Shown here: in pieces, positions 37,094 through 49,144 of the stretch | Numbering within the stretch: the first letter of the stretch is position 1 | How the letters are laid out: every line of letters begins with the position of its first letter | DNA from: Blastomussa wellsi | Taxonomy: Eukaryota; Cnidaria; Anthozoa; Scleractinia; Plerogyridae | Direction: 5' to 3' | NCBI GenBank assembly: GCA_947652115.1 | Contig: OX393572.1 | Span: forward strand, 15,576,488 to 15,640,487 | DNA: 64,000 nt | Translations under genes and position numbers: made by a program | The notes under the pieces: model-generated | What the model was told of the DNA's origin: nothing | Seen by the model: the letters and a program-made list of their open reading frames with translations, nothing else | Database searches by the model: none

Positions 37094-38632
37094 CTAATCA
37101 AATGGAACAATTGGGGGGCAGAAATTAACAAGAGCTGAGCATACTCTGATCATATGATCTACTAATGGAGTACACCTGTCAGAATTCTCATGGTTACTAA
37201 TCAAAAAGTCAGTTGGCAAGGTACCTTCTAGTATAGTATACTTCCTTCTTAGCAGTCCAATCACACGTTCAACATGAATTCTGACATTCGCAATACCTCT
37301 TGTTTTCTCCACGTCCACAGGGTCAAGCTGAGACTTGCCCTTTGTGAAAGCTGGTATCACAAGTTTAGCATTTCTCAGTCCGACACTCTCTGTGATGGTG
37401 AATCCTCGGTCTGCCATGACCATGTCTCCAGGAATCAGTTTGTCCAGGAAGCCACAGTTCTCAGTTAAATATTTATCTGACACACGACCTCCCCAGGCTT
37501 CAGACACAAATGAAATTGTCCCTTGTGGTGTTATCCCTACCAGAATTTTGATTGTGTTATGGTGTTTATAACTTGAAAATGTCTGTGCCCTAGCTAGCAA
37601 GTTTGAAGGTCTTTCGATAAACACTTCAAAACAGTCAATGACAACAGTTATTTTCTTGCCAAATGCATACTGGAAGCACTGGGGCATTGTCCTCCACAGC
37701 TGGTCCCTGTCAGGCCAGTACACAAAGGGAAATAGCCTTTTGTCCATTAAAACAATCCAGTGGGAAAAAATTCGGGAAATTGTTGACACAGAAACAACAA
37801 AGCGGTATGCAAGATCCTGCAATGGTGCATTAAGTCTTAGTTTCATAAGTACAATGATGAGCTCTTGAAATCTGTCGAGTGACTGTGTTTGCCGTGTTAC
37901 AAGTGGGGAGACGAGCTCATAAACAACCATGAGTACTTCCATAGACGGTAATCCAGTGTAAAAGCGAATTTTATCATCAGTATCAAAGAAATCCTTGTCT
38001 GGGGCTTGATATTGGCTTCTCTGAAACATGTAGTCGAACTCGGTTGTTTGACACTCGGCGTCCTTATGGGTTTCCGGTTCGATTTCTTCAACTTCGCTTA
38101 CTGCTGTGGCCGCCAGATCAGAAGAAATTATTTCCTCATTCCCTTCGGTTAGACTTTCCTCTACTTCAGTCGAAGTTCTTGGCTGACTAAAGTCGATCTG
38201 AGCAACAGGAAGGCTATCTTCCAGAAGCTTTCGACGTTTCTCTGCCACTTCGCGTTCTTGTCGTTCGAGTGCAAGTTGTTCTCGCTTCTTTGCCCTTTCA
38301 GCTCTCTGCGCCTTAGTTTCATGGTCTAATTTCGAACCATAACTTTTCTTGCCAAGTTCCAATGTAGGAACCCAATCTATTTCGTGCTTATCCCATTTAG
38401 CAGCTGGCTTTCCAGAAACAAAATGCTTGCCACAGACACGTTCACTTTTGAGGACGTCTTTCGATTTCAAGTCTCCGCGACTGATCGCATTTATCCATTT
38501 TTCTCTTCGCTCTCTAGTCAGTTCTTCTTCAAATTCACCTTTATCGGTTACCACAGAAGGTATTCGATAAAATCCAAGCCCTTTTTCTCGGTCACTTCTA
38601 CTTGAACATCCAAAAACAACGCAAAGAACCAT
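37094..38632 (-). CDS. THAP-domain DDE transposase, 512 aa
   Basis: From ATG at 38632 to TAA at 37094, uninterrupted. The N-terminal THAP zinc finger (residues 1-90) has C4, C9, W46, C67 and H70 (VCGKHF) and a WVPTL motif like the THAP AVPTA box. A basic coiled coil follows (about 103-135, [20 protein letters not shown]), then a helix-turn-helix ([20 protein letters not shown]). The catalytic domain is of DDE_Tnp_4 type: D in [14 protein letters not shown] in [11 protein letters not shown] in [16 protein letters not shown], all present. It binds the transposon ends and cuts DNA. The convergent YqaJ gene shares the element. An alternative label would be Harbinger-like transposase, but the THAP fusion and YqaJ partner point to ISL2EU/IS4EU. 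Confidence 0.92.
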   Translation of the reverse strand: MVLCVVFGCSSRSDREKGLGFYRIPSVVTDKGEFEEELTRERREKWINAISRGDLKSKDVLKSERVCGKHFVSGKPAAKWDKHEIDWVPTLELGKKSYGSKLDHETKAQRAERAKKREQLALERQEREVAEKRRKLLEDSLPVAQIDFSQPRTSTEVEESLTEGNEEIISSDLAATAVSEVEEIEPETHKDAECQTTEFDYMFQRSQYQAPDKDFFDTDDKIRFYTGLPSMEVLMVVYELVSPLVTRQTQSLDRFQELIIVLMKLRLNAPLQDLAYRFVVSVSTISRIFSHWIVLMDKRLFPFVYWPDRDQLWRTMPQCFQYAFGKKITVVIDCFEVFIERPSNLLARAQTFSSYKHHNTIKILVGITPQGTISFVSEAWGGRVSDKYLTENCGFLDKLIPGDMVMADRGFTITESVGLRNAKLVIPAFTKGKSQLDPVDVEKTRGIANVRIHVERVIGLLRRKYTILEGTLPTDFLISNHENSDRCTPLVDHMIRVCSALVNFCPPIVPFD

Positions 38633-38680
38633 TGTCACGCTTACTTTCTCACTGTAATCTCTCTATTGAGCGGGTTTGTT

Positions 38681-38701
38681 TGGGCACCAACATGGCGGAT
38701 A
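38681..38701 (-). repeat. Right terminal inverted repeat of the transposon
   Basis: Exact inverse of 33380-33400. It lies 48 bp upstream of the transposase ATG and 101 bp upstream of the SPATA17 ATG on the other strand, so the transposon end sits in the likely SPATA17 promoter or 5' leader. Confidence 0.9.
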
Positions 38702-38802
38702 GCAACCGTCAATCATGCTCGGTTGACCGTGGAAGAGCATGCACTGGGGATGAAGAACTTTGGCTCTTGTTTCCATGGAAGCAATGAAGACAGAAAGGCA
38801 AA

Positions 38803-41800
38803 ATGGCGACCTTCGTAACATTGATGGAGTCGAGAAGAAAAGTTGTTGAGGAATCATTCAAAAATAAGAGGTATGATGGAATATTTAATAGTGTTGATCT
38901 GTTGCTCAAGTATCGATTCCTATGTCTATACATTTTAAACATAAAAAGACAGCAAAGATACTGGAATTTTGACTTCGGCGTTTTGCAGAACAACCAAGCC
39001 AACATCATATTAAATTTGTATTCTGGAATTTGCATGTCGTTTATTTTCGTCGGTCTAGTTAATTTAAGTTTATAATGACCCTGATTCCTCAAAAGAGTTG
39101 AATAAGTTGGTAAAACTTCTTGGGTTGTAATCGATCGCCACGGCACACACTTCCAATGAGTACATTGTAAATTCTAGAGTCCTCGTTTTTTTATTGTATT
39201 GATAGACAGGATAGAGTTATTTGGAAAAGATCGCTTTAAAATCGCTTGAAATATAAAAGCGCGGAATACAGCGCGGAATGCGCAATTATGTACACGATCG
39301 AGGAAATATAATTGAACGAGCGACTTGTGTGGGCCATTCGATTTAATATCCGCTGCCCCCTATTGAGGGCCTTTGGTGTCTTCTGCCCCCTCAGAAATAG
39401 CTCATGAAGACCCCCTCAGGAAAGCAAGATCAAAGTGCCGACACAATCCCCTGCTTCAGAAAACAGGAGAGATCAAAGCCACCCACATAGCCCCCCCCCC
39501 CCCCCCCACCCAGAAATAACTTTTGAAAAACCCTTGGCCCCCTCAGATTTCCCAATCCCTCATTGCAGATATATAAATGGAATGGCTTCTTGCAGGAAAT
39601 CACTTATGGCTGGCGATTTTTGCCGTGAAATGGTATCATTTCATTGGGACTGAACTGGTTTCTTTTTTTTTCTTATTGGCGTCATTGTCATGTGAAGTGA
39701 GGTGTGTTTGAGGTGGTGTTCTTTTTGTTACAGAGATGCAGAAGATCAGAGGAACAGAGAATTCCAGGCAGCACTAAAAATCCAATGTTGGTTTAGAGGA
39801 ACGAAAGTTAGAGCGTACTTGAAGTAAGTTGTGCTGCAATTTGTTTTAATGCTTGTCACATTTATAGTTGTCCAAGAAAAATTGCATTAAAAATAAATAG
39901 AATAAATTTGGTAAGTCATACATGTTTAAATTGTTGTTTTTAAAAATGATTCTTGCACCTTTTCTCACTGACTCATGCTGACTAGAAATCAATATGACTC
40001 ATGCTGACTATAAATCAATAACTTACAATAAATTGTCCATTGTATCTCTTGTAGATTTCTGCATTTTTGTGCGAAAACGATACAAAGACACTTTCGCGGA
40101 CACAAAGGCAGAGAAATTTACAGACAACTTGTGCAGGTATAAACTAAGACATTAAACAGTGCTGCTTAGGAAGATACATGAATGAAGTGTTGAATTTGAA
40201 TCTGAATGTTTTCTTTTTTCATCAGGAAAAGCTTGCCAAGATGAGAATAGATTTCTATAACAAACAGGCAACAATAGTAAGTGCAACATAACATTTACAC
40301 CAAAACAAACAGTAATAATAATAATAACAATAATATTTAATGTTTTTCTTGTTGTTATTTAACGAAGGAACCCAACTCGCGAAGGCAGTTTTCAGGGGTA
40401 ATTTTAAAATAAATAAAAATTAGTTAATAAACATATACAAATTAGTGAAACAGATGAAAAAAATCAATAAATCTTTCTACAAAGTTTTCAGTTTGGCTTT
40501 AAAAAATAGATAAAAATTTTGTTTCTTCAAAGTCAGTTGGTAGGCTATTCCAGACTTTTGTTGCTTGGTAAAGAAATGATTGTTTACCCCAGTTAGTTCA
40601 AGGTCGGGGCAGTGCCCATTTCACTTCTTGAGAGGCTAATCTGTATTTTAAAAAATACCAACAGTTAACTGATTAAATTTTTTTTTATTTTGTTTTAGAT
40701 TCAAAAATTTTGGAGAGGTATGTTGTCAATGATATTATCGACCATACAGCTATTATGCACATGATTGTATAAACTTACTAATACCTACTGTACATCTAAA
40801 AAGATGATCACTGTTTGATGCAGAATTTTATTGGTTTTATTGGAATTATTATTGGTTTTATTTTTACCTACAGGTTATTATATCCGTAAATATATCTTTA
40901 ATTACTACAGTCGCAAGAAATACTTAAATGGAGTTGTTATCAAGAACGAAAGAGTGAGGTAAGAGTTATACAAAACAGTAGTGGTTATTTTGCAGGCCTA
41001 GCATAATTTTCAGCCCCTACTAAAATTCTTCATTAACCTTGTTGCAACTCCCTTTTCTTATCAGAGAGGTCAGGGAATTTATTCTCACAATCATTCTTCT
41101 AGACAGGCCTTCTGATATTACGCGATGGTGTGATTTTGCACAATTGACCTGAAATCACATCCAATCACACAATCCACGAAAAATCTCATAATTCACAAAA
41201 GAATGCAAATTATTCACAAAATAAACCATAAATAATATATTTATAATAAACTCTAATCTATTAATTTTTGTTTTAGAAAAGAGTTAGAGGAGTTTTCTAT
41301 AAAATCCCGACAAGAGAAGAAGCTGAAAAAGGATTTGGAAGAAAAGGTGACTTGACATTAAGATGTTGATTATGATATTATGTATATAATTAGACTCTTT
41401 TCTTTAGAGTTTTGGATTGCCAAAAAGTAATTTATTTATAGTTCTGTTGTGTAGTGTAGATGAGTGAACCAAAACAGTGTTTAAGACCCTGACCCAAATG
41501 CTTGAACATGCACAACTGTATCACACTGCTGACCAGAAGTACGTGGTCCAGCTTCAGAGTCTTGGGTGAAATACCTGAAAACACTGTTTGATTTGTTTTC
41601 AATTTCTCATTTTAGCTTACCAAACAAATGAAAGCAAGAAAAACTCATTATTTAGTCAGCACTCACCAAATCCCTGGAGTATACAACTCTCCATTCTACC
41701 CACCGCAACCATCAGCAAAAGAAATTGAGCTGAGAAATGCAAGACCTCTTAGCCATAGAAGCCGGCATAAGCTGAGGTCACAGCTACCATCAGATGCGGC

Positions 41801-44800
41801 AGAGATTCTCAATTACTCACAAAGCATAAAAATGGCATCTAGGGAATCAAGGAGCCCTCCACTTCCACCCATTTCTATGAAATCAGCAGCAAAAGTACAA
41901 GTAAGGAAATTTGTATATAAGGCAGGGACAAATGTTGGACCAGATCAACTCTGATAGCTAATTTAAAGATAAGAATAGCAGCAATTGTTCTGTGCCTCTT
42001 TCTTGAATACCTGCTTAATCCTTGAATGTTCAAATAAGCTGCAATCTGAGTTGATCCAGTCTGACTTTTGGCCCTTACACAGTATACATGTACAATGTAT
42101 GGTTGCAGAGTTGCTCCAACCAATTGCAGCTTGCACAGATCAACAGTAATATTTGAAAAATGCTAATTGATAGCTTTCATTTAGTCACACCTAAGAGTAT
42201 TTTCCACAAAGACCGCAAACTTAAATGTTAAAACCACATTCAGAAGAGTACTTTTCAATAGCTTATGCTTCAATGTAATTGATATCACTCAAGGTTTTTG
42301 CTCTAAATAAGTGCAACTTACCACAATTCAGATATGCCGTTCTAACAGATTATATCTACATGCACCTTAGGGTCCATTTCGCACTCCAGATCAGGTGTGG
42401 CAACAGAGACATAAACCCCTCAATCCATCGTTAAGAGTTGCCACTTCATACCTCTCAGCAGAGGATGCAAGGTACGAAATCAGTGAACTTTGTTTTTAAA
42501 TATCATCCAAAAATAGATTAGCATGCCCAGAATAAAACTATTCCTGAAAAACCAACCACTTTTAATAAATTCACACGGCACAACACAGTACAGGTGAGCA
42601 CATTACAGCACAGCTCATCAACACAATACAACACAACACAACACAGTGTCACAACAGAACACAGCACAACACAGCACAATGCAACAGAACACTACGCAAC
42701 TCGACACAACAAAGCACAGCATGACACAATGCAGAACAACAACACAGCACAACACATAATGCAGCCTATCACAGCACAACACAGCACAATGCAATAGAAC
42801 ACAATTTAACAAAATACAGCACAGTGCCACTGAACAAAACACAGCACACTTCGTGTCTCAGATGTATTTAACAGGGCACGATGCTGATAACTTATTTTTC
42901 TGTTTTTGCAGGGCTGAAATGAAATCCAATGAATGGGTAACAAGAGTAATAGATGATAAGTGAGTTGATGAACCTGTTGTCATAGCAACAAAAAAACTGA
43001 ATGTCCATTTTCAACAAAACATTCACCAAAGCAATCAAGTCTGTCTGGCAGTGCAGATAAACCTGTTAGAATGTACAGATTTTACTGACAAAACCTGTTT
43101 TAATGTACTCGCCTGCTTCATACCTGCTTCCTTATGGAGCACAGTATTGCAAGGTTATCCAACGTGAGAACTTCATTGCTGATGTTTTTCCAAGTCTTTG
43201 GCCGCTGTCTTCTCTTCTTCTCTGAGTCGATCTGTTTTCTGTGTTTCTTTTCCCACTTGTGGATTCCACTGATGCTTGGCTTACAAAGCTCTGGTTATTA
43301 AAAACAAGCTAGACACGTTTCACCACAACCTGTGGTCAATCTGTTGGTGCTTTGTGTCAGAGCTGGCAACATTGAAATGCTTTATCCGCATTCACAAAAC
43401 GTCTGTTATCAGAATGCGTATTCTCATTGGTCTCCATATACACTAGTTACCACTTGTGAGAATTTAAAGTTTCATATCATTGGTGGATATCATTCCTGGG
43501 GTGTTATTTCTGTTGGATTTTCAGTACTGGACGCAGTTGGCCAATATATAAGCGTGAACGCACGGGAGATTTGGTGACCTATACATACCAGGCCATTTGG
43601 TCTGTAACTGGGAGACTCCTGGATATCGATTTAGCACGGATTGTGTCTTGAGCCTTCGGTATCTACGATTCTTCAGTCTATCAATTCCCCTTAGCTGCTG
43701 CCATACAATTCTCTTGACGTTAGTTCTGAGAATTGGGTGTTTCATCAAGACAATATCTCCTAGCTGACGAATTTCTATATTCTGCTCATGTGTCTGCCTG
43801 AAAATGTATTGATATTGTAAGGAGAAATTAGATGTAGAGCAGTCTTAGTAATTAAGAATTCTCCATTGACCTTCAAATGTGATAACAGTCTCCTTTTTTC
43901 TCAGCCATCTCTTTATTATAGAGATTACTCGTTGTTGTTTGTAAGTTAAAGGTGCATGTGCTTTTGAAGATCCTGTGGTAGAGCAATTTTCGTTTGAGTC
44001 TTGTAAAACCAAAACCGCACTGGCCAATCACGGAAGACAGACAATTTAATGAGCTGTGCAAAGCGCCGGAAAACGTCCGCGAGCGAGTTTTACCTCGGAT
44101 TGGTTGAAAAGGTGGCGCGATATTTTTAACCCAATCAAAGGGCGTGTTGAAGCAAAGCTAATACATTGCTGTGTTACTATCGATACTCAATTGAAAATTG
44201 CTCTAAAGTAGCCAGCCAGCGTTATCTTTTCCTCCTGTACACCGTTACCTGACGGTGCAGCCACAGGTATCGCAACAACTCTGTCGATTAACTCTCCGTC
44301 TATTGCTTTCCTGTCAAGATGGCTTTCTTTGCATTATTCTTCTCAAGGTATGATGATCTCATTGTTGGTGATGGTTTTACCCAAATGCCTTGCTTTACTT
44401 GTCTAATCTTTCTCTTTACAGAAGCACTAACAGCAGCCATTTTCTCCGTGTTTCAGACTACTATCATGGTTTTCTTGCCATTCTGCAATCCGTTTTCATC
44501 TTCGCTATTGTTCGTCATCTTCACTTCCTAAGGGTTCCTGTCATTTGTCAAGTACTGTTCTACAAATTCAAATCATTATTGTTTCGTTTCTTACATGGAA
44601 GCCTCATGTGCTTAAGTTTGTCCACATTACAATCCGTTTCCATCTTCGCCATCGTTAGTCATCCTGGCTTCCTAATGTGTTCCTGTCGTTTGTAGAGAAC
44701 TGTTCTACACTGAAACTCAATCTATTATTGTTGGATTAATGTAAATAGCTGAATTTAGCTACATTTTGTCTCAGGGAGGGACTCTGGATCTGACAGTCCG

Positions 44801-47188
44801 GGTTCGAGCCCTGGCTGGGCCACTGTATTCTTGGGCAAGGGGTACCGGCGAATTTACTGCTGGGGGTAACCCTGCGATGGACTAGCATCCCACCCAGGGG
44901 AGGGGGGTGTATAAACAGGAAGCCGTGATAAGCTCCGGTCTGATGATGATGTCACTTGGCACGAATGCAGACTTTTGTTATCTCTCCGTAACAGGGTTCT
45001 ATATTCTCGTTTCAGATTTGTTCCATTCACGCATCGAGGGCGACCGTATGATCCTTTGCTGCACACCACTTCCCAATATGGAAGGTGAGTGACGTCATGG
45101 GAACTTGAGTCTCGTAAGATCTCGCATGAATGGTCCGCAATCGTTCGAGAGAACAACAGAAAAACAACAGAAACAATACTTCCAGCCGCACAAACAACGA
45201 CAACAAGAAAAGTAAAAGCTATCGGTGGGTCAGTAGAATTTCAAGCCTACTGTTTCCCACGAGGTGGTAGTTCGATAGTTCACGAGACCGCAACATGAAA
45301 ATTCGTAGCTGATCTTAGACTTGATCTTCACCTTGTCTAATGACAGCGTTTTCTTTAGTAGCGTTTTTAACCATCAAATTCCGGATTTTGCGATCGAAAA
45401 CTAGATTTCCCATTCCATTTATAGACAAACCAATCTGAGATTGTAATCTGAACAATCCACCTCCAATGGTGTTTCAGATTTTTGTTCCATTTGAGCGAAC
45501 TTGGTCCGGATTATTGAGGCTGCGTTTACACGAACACGGTTTCATTTGTAACCGCATCGCTTTCGATACGTGTACGCTTTTTGTTTACACGGCGCTGAAT
45601 TGAAACCGGGTAGTTTTGGAAACGCTGTCAAAAGTGGAGCGTTTTCAAGACGATACGGTTTCATTTCTCGTGTAAACGGCTGAAATGGAGAAATCGCATC
45701 GATTTGAAAACGATTGCCTATTAGCGTGAAATTGGCCGGCTCTCAAATAGTGAACATGGTGAAATTCGCACGGAAGGCAGCGCTTGGTTATCCAAAACGC
45801 TTTTGAAATCACGTGGAAAACGGTTAGATTACTCCGTGTACAAAAAACACCGTGTCGTTTTCGATGTGGTTGAAACCGTGTCGATTGGAAAACGCGTTCG
45901 TGTAAACGTATCCTGAGTGGTTATCAATTGAGTGTCGAAAGTAATTAGCGAATTGCTGTGGTTTTGCATTGCAACGCTCAGTGATTGGTTTAAAAATCTT
46001 GCGCCACTTTTTCAACCAATCAGAAGTAAAACCAAAAGCAATTGTGACTCGCGCGAGCACGTTTTCCCGCGCTTTGTGTCGGCTACGTGTAATTACTTCG
46101 AGTTTTGATTGGTTCACTGGATTGTCTCCGTCCTTTGTGATTGGCCAAAGTAATTACTTTGGTTTTGGTTTTACGACAAACACCGTTGTGGCTCGACATT
46201 GTTTTAGATTTTAGTTCCAGCAAACACAAATATTCAGATAATCAGGATTAACTTGATCACACACCAGATTGGTTAAAAGGAATACTACCTACTACCTTAG
46301 TTTTAGGTTTAGACTTGTTAGAACATACATAAGTAAGCGACCGTTTAACAAACTATTGCGTTAACTATGCTTGTTTATTACTTTTTCAGTCTGCCATATG
46401 GAACGAAACATTTCAGAGAAGAGGTCCCAGAAAGGCATATAACGCCCTCGGTGAGACATTTTTAAGGTTGTCGAAGGCGTTGGATCAATAATGACTGATT
46501 GGACTGATATCGCAAATTGTTAACCTGGTCATTTCAGACTTAGACTTAGAGCTTCATAAACAACTTCGTCCCCAGGGTCTCTCATCTTCCTGCCCTCTTC
46601 TCGCTCTTTGGGCCGGGAAGAAGAGAAACCCTGGGAACGAGGTTGAGGCAAGACCCCGTTCTCACAGTACCTCTCTCCACCCAGGGTACCGTTAAATTGT
46701 TGGGGCAACCTGACAAAATACTGGGGAACATGTAACCTGCGATGTGGAGTAGCAATATTTCTAACTGCTTCATGCTACATAAATCAGAGTTCAGCGTCGG
46801 CAGTTATATTGAGTCAGTTAGGCCTCAATGTCAAAGGCTTTACACGTATTCTCCAGGCAATTTTCGGAAACACAAGAATGATTGAAGAATCACTCCGCAA
46901 CACTTCAGAACGATCAAATGTGCTAATTTCTCCTTACAGTATCAATACGTTGTCAAGCAACAGGTGGTGAGAATACAGAAAACCATCAACTATTAGATAT
47001 TGTGTTGATGAAACATCAAATTCTCAGAAATTACAGTAAAGAAATAATGTGAATGAGTTAGGAGAATTTACACTTTGAGCTATGCAGTTGACAGGTTACT
47101 CATTGTATATTTTCTTTTGTTTTTGCAGAGATTTGAAACAGTTGTTTCTCCAATTCCAATTTTCGAGCAGTTTGGGAAAACCTACTGA
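38803..47188 (+). CDS. SPATA17: SPATA17, IQ-motif protein of sperm/motile cilia
   Basis: Complete, 12 exons, 339 aa: 38803-38870, 39734-39823, 40055-40136, 40226-40276, 40699-40717, 40874-40958, 41277-41346, 41616-41900, 42371-42471, 42912-42959, 46390-46450, 47129-47188. Every GT-AG junction agrees in phase. It starts MATFVTLMESRRKVV. Three IQ motifs (calmodulin-binding) follow: ALKIQCWFRGTKVRAYL, AKTIQRHFRGHKGREIY, ATIIQKFWRGYYIRKYI. Then a charged helix (KKLKKDLEEKLTKQMKARK) and the family signature HYLVSTHQIPGVYNSPF, then GPFRTPDQVWQQRHKPLNPS. It ends RFETVVSPIPIFEQFGKTY, like the C-terminus of vertebrate SPATA17 (361 aa). AATAAA lies at 47315. Exon 5 has only 19 nt. Intron 10 (42960-46389) holds many MITEs. 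Confidence 0.93.
40699..40717 (+). CDS. SPATA17: SPATA17 19-nt micro-exon
   Basis: Acceptor ttgttttag and donor GTATGT flank attcaaaaattttggagag. The phase goes 0 to 1. It encodes IQKFWR plus the first base of Gly and supplies the core of the third IQ motif. Skipping it would shift the frame. Confidence 0.85.
42585..42850. repeat. Pentanucleotide-type minisatellite (acaac/acagc)n
   Basis: Imperfect units cacaacacaacacagcacaa run for 260 bp in SPATA17 intron 9. The ORFs across it on both strands are repeat translations. Confidence 0.9.
43715..43830. repeat. Dispersed repeat family C, copy 2
   Basis: In SPATA17 intron 10. Carries ttctgagaattgggtgtttc, acaatatctcctagctgacg and attgatattgtaaggagaaa, matching 24670-24785. 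Confidence 0.7.
43979..44205. mobile_element. MITE family A, inverted copy
   Basis: Begins tagagcaattttcg and ends caattgaaaattgctcta, a TAGAGCAATTTTC inverted terminus. The internal cggattggttgaaaaggtgg block is shared with the other family-A copies. Confidence 0.7.
44455..44705. repeat. Inverted copy of the 145-bp satellite-like unit
   Basis: Two units read as the reverse complement of 3960-4330 (gcaatccgttttcatcttcg, gtcatcttcacttcctaa, caagtactgttctaca). It shows that the ODAD2 intron array belongs to a mobile or amplified family. Confidence 0.75.
44770..44975 (+). repeat. tRNA-derived SINE
   Basis: B-box-like ccgggttcgagccctgg at about 44801, then ctgcgatggactagcatccc and gtgataagctccggtctgat as in the 2462 copy. 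It lies in SPATA17 intron 10. Confidence 0.7.
45516..45916. mobile_element. MITE with 'cgtttacacgaac' inverted termini
   Basis: The left end tgaggctgcgtttacacgaa and right end gttcgtgtaaacgtatcctg are inverted. Inside, acacggtttcatt and ggttgaaaccgtgt extend the complementarity. About 400 bp, non-coding. Confidence 0.75.
45919..46190. mobile_element. MITE family A copy
   Basis: Directly follows the preceding MITE. It shows ttgagtgtcgaaagtaatt at the left, the gactcgcgcgagcacgttttc block, 'ttgattggttcactgg' and a ggttttacgac end as in 13451-13754. Confidence 0.75.
46567..46639. repeat. Short palindromic MITE-like repeat
   Basis: The left arm cgtccccagggtctctcatc pairs with the right arm agagaaaccctgggaacg, with a loop of about 30 bp between. 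Similar in style to the palindrome at 53339-53460. Confidence 0.65.
46925..47040. repeat. Dispersed repeat family C, inverted copy
   Basis: Inverse of 24670-24785 and 43715-43830 (tttctccttacagtatcaat, ggtggtgagaatacagaaaa, gatgaaacatcaaattctca). Its ttacag/tatcaatac looks like an acceptor and short exon but is repeat-borne. Confidence 0.7.
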
Positions 47189-47586
47189 TACACAAAAACT
47201 GTAAAAATAGCTAGAATGGTCTTTTTTTTTTTCGTCTCTATTTGTTTCGTTTATTTCTGGAAAACGTGAATATGTCTTCTACGGTTCTCATTCTATTGTG
47301 GGTCGTAAAACACCAATAAATTATATATATATTTTTGTTTTTCTAGGAGAGACTAAGAGTAATATTTCCATCCCTGCTTACAGTATTTGCCTACTAGATT
47401 TCTAGAATAGTTGAAATGAAAATTGAACTTTATAAATAAATACACCTCAATGAAGTGGCAAGATTTCTTGTAAATATTCAAAATTACGCATTCTTACAAA
47501 TTAGTCAATGTAAATTTAAGGTTTTAGCGATATCGGTAATGAAATAAAGACATGACAAGTTACATGACTACTGTCTGTTTTATTTG

Positions 47587-48133
47587 TATAATTTGGTTTT
47601 ATCAACTGGGTTGATAATGTCAATTGGCCACCGTAAAGAGATTCAAGAGCTGACGTTTCGAGCGTTAGCCCTTCGTAGGAGCAAATCAAGGAATTGTGGG
47701 TCGTGTGTTGCTTATATACAGAAAAATGAAGCTTCGCTATTGGTTGGTGCCTGGTAACGTGAAAACAACGGAATAAATTAGTTGAATGAAAAGCGTTCGT
47801 TGATACCGTGAGGATTAAGAGTGCCGATTTGAAAAATAAATTTTTGCTCTAGAGTTTTGCGACTTTCCGTGCTTCCTTGGTGAAGGGAAAGGCCGCATAC
47901 TGCCATATATCGGCACTCAACGAACGCTTTTCATTCAACTAATTTATTCCGTTGTTTTCACGTTACCAGGCACCAACCAGTAGCGAAGCTCCATCTTTCT
48001 CCATATAAACAACACACGACCCACAATTCCTTGATTCGCTCCGACGAAGGGCTAACGCTGGAACCGTCAGCTCTCGAATCTCTTTACGGTGGCCAATTCA
48101 CATTATCAACCCAGTTGATAAAACCAAATTATA
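47587..48133. mobile_element. Foldback element with 217-bp inverted arms
   Basis: The arms 47587-47803 and 47917-48133 are near-identical inverted copies, starting tataatttggttttatcaac, around a 113-bp loop. They share gccaccgtaaagagattc, caaggaattgtgggtcgtgt and gttggtgcctggtaacgtga with a few mismatches each. No ORF. It lies just after the SPATA17 3' end. Confidence 0.9.
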
Positions 48134-48142
48134 TTGTTATAA

Positions 48143-48187
<45 letters not shown>

Positions 48188-49144
48188 CTATTCTATTCTA
48201 CAGTTTGCATTAGTTTGACATCGTTTTTACTGTTAACACAACTGCACAGATTTAAAATAAATCTGGATTAGTAAGTTTTCTGCTCTGCTATAGAAACACT
48301 ATAGAAAAGACGGGTTCCATTGTTGTGTTTCCTCAACTCTGTTGAAAATTGGGTACATTTATACATTACTCAGGTTAAATAGTACTCATTGCTACATTAT
48401 AATGTTATCGTATAAAGATGGTCGATTATTGTAACATTCGAAAGCGTGCCTGTATTTGTGTAACAATTCTTGTTTTCAAATGGCTTCCAAAAGAGTCGCC
48501 GCTAAACTGAAACGTTCTCGCTTACAGCTTGTACTTTTCCATTTGTCGGAGCCGTTTGCAGTGTTTATCTGTAACAATACGGCTTAAAAACATCCAGTCT
48601 CCAGTCTTGTTGGAATAGCCACATAAGAATACACAAAATTCAGAAAATTCATTATAACATGCAAGTAAAAGATTTCTTATTCCAAGATTTCCGTAATCTT
48701 TTGAATTACTTTTGATTTCGCAACAGGCTTTTTCATTGGTTGACAAGATTACATTATATTGCGTTGTCATTACAATGACGTATTGACAGCACAAATACAA
48801 AAGGCACGCGGAAATCTCCTAATCTTTAATGTTTTTTAATTCATGCAATTCTGCGTCACTCGCCATTTGAATACACTAATAGGTCAAAAATCATTGTAAC
48901 TACTGAAAAAGCCTGTTTCCGCTGTACTGAAAAGATAGGCCCTTGTATAAGAAGTGTTTTGGGTCACTTGATGCAAATTTGCGTGGAGATTTCGCCATTA
49001 CACTGAGTCCTCTGTTTTTCGCACTAAACTTGTGATCAAACCCACCTGCCTGGCTTTCATGTTATGTTTTACTCACAAGTGATTTCACCAGCGCCGCGTC
49101 TTCTTCCAATTTCAGGTTAAAAGTTTTCCGCTAAAGCTGACAAG

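Larger units (their letters stand above)
33380..38701. mobile_element. Two-gene DNA transposon of ISL2EU/IS4EU type, apparently intact
   Basis: Left end TATCCGCCATGTTGGTGCCC (from 33380) and right end GGGCACCAACATGGCGGATA (to 38701) are exact inverted repeats over 21 bp. The outermost TA on each side could be a 2-bp target duplication. Between them are two uninterrupted convergent genes: a SWIM-YqaJ-PHD-PHD-Ulp1 protein (33429-36203, plus) and a THAP-DDE transposase (37094-38632, minus), separated by about 0.9 kb. A THAP/DDE transposase with a YqaJ-containing partner is the layout I recall for ISL2EU/IS4EU elements. The family name comes from memory; the termini and both ORFs are direct observation. 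Confidence 0.85.

Noticed and set aside
42594..42842. Opposite-strand ORFs rich in Thr/Gln/His or Cys/Val
   Set aside because: Translations of an (acaac/acagc)n minisatellite.
44770..44850. tRNA gene
   Set aside because: A B-box-like motif is present but no closed cloverleaf, and the body repeats elsewhere: a SINE.
46937..46996. Extra SPATA17 exon encoding YQYVVKQQ
   Set aside because: It lies inside dispersed repeat family C. The exon at 47129-47188 joins in phase and matches the SPATA17 C-terminus.
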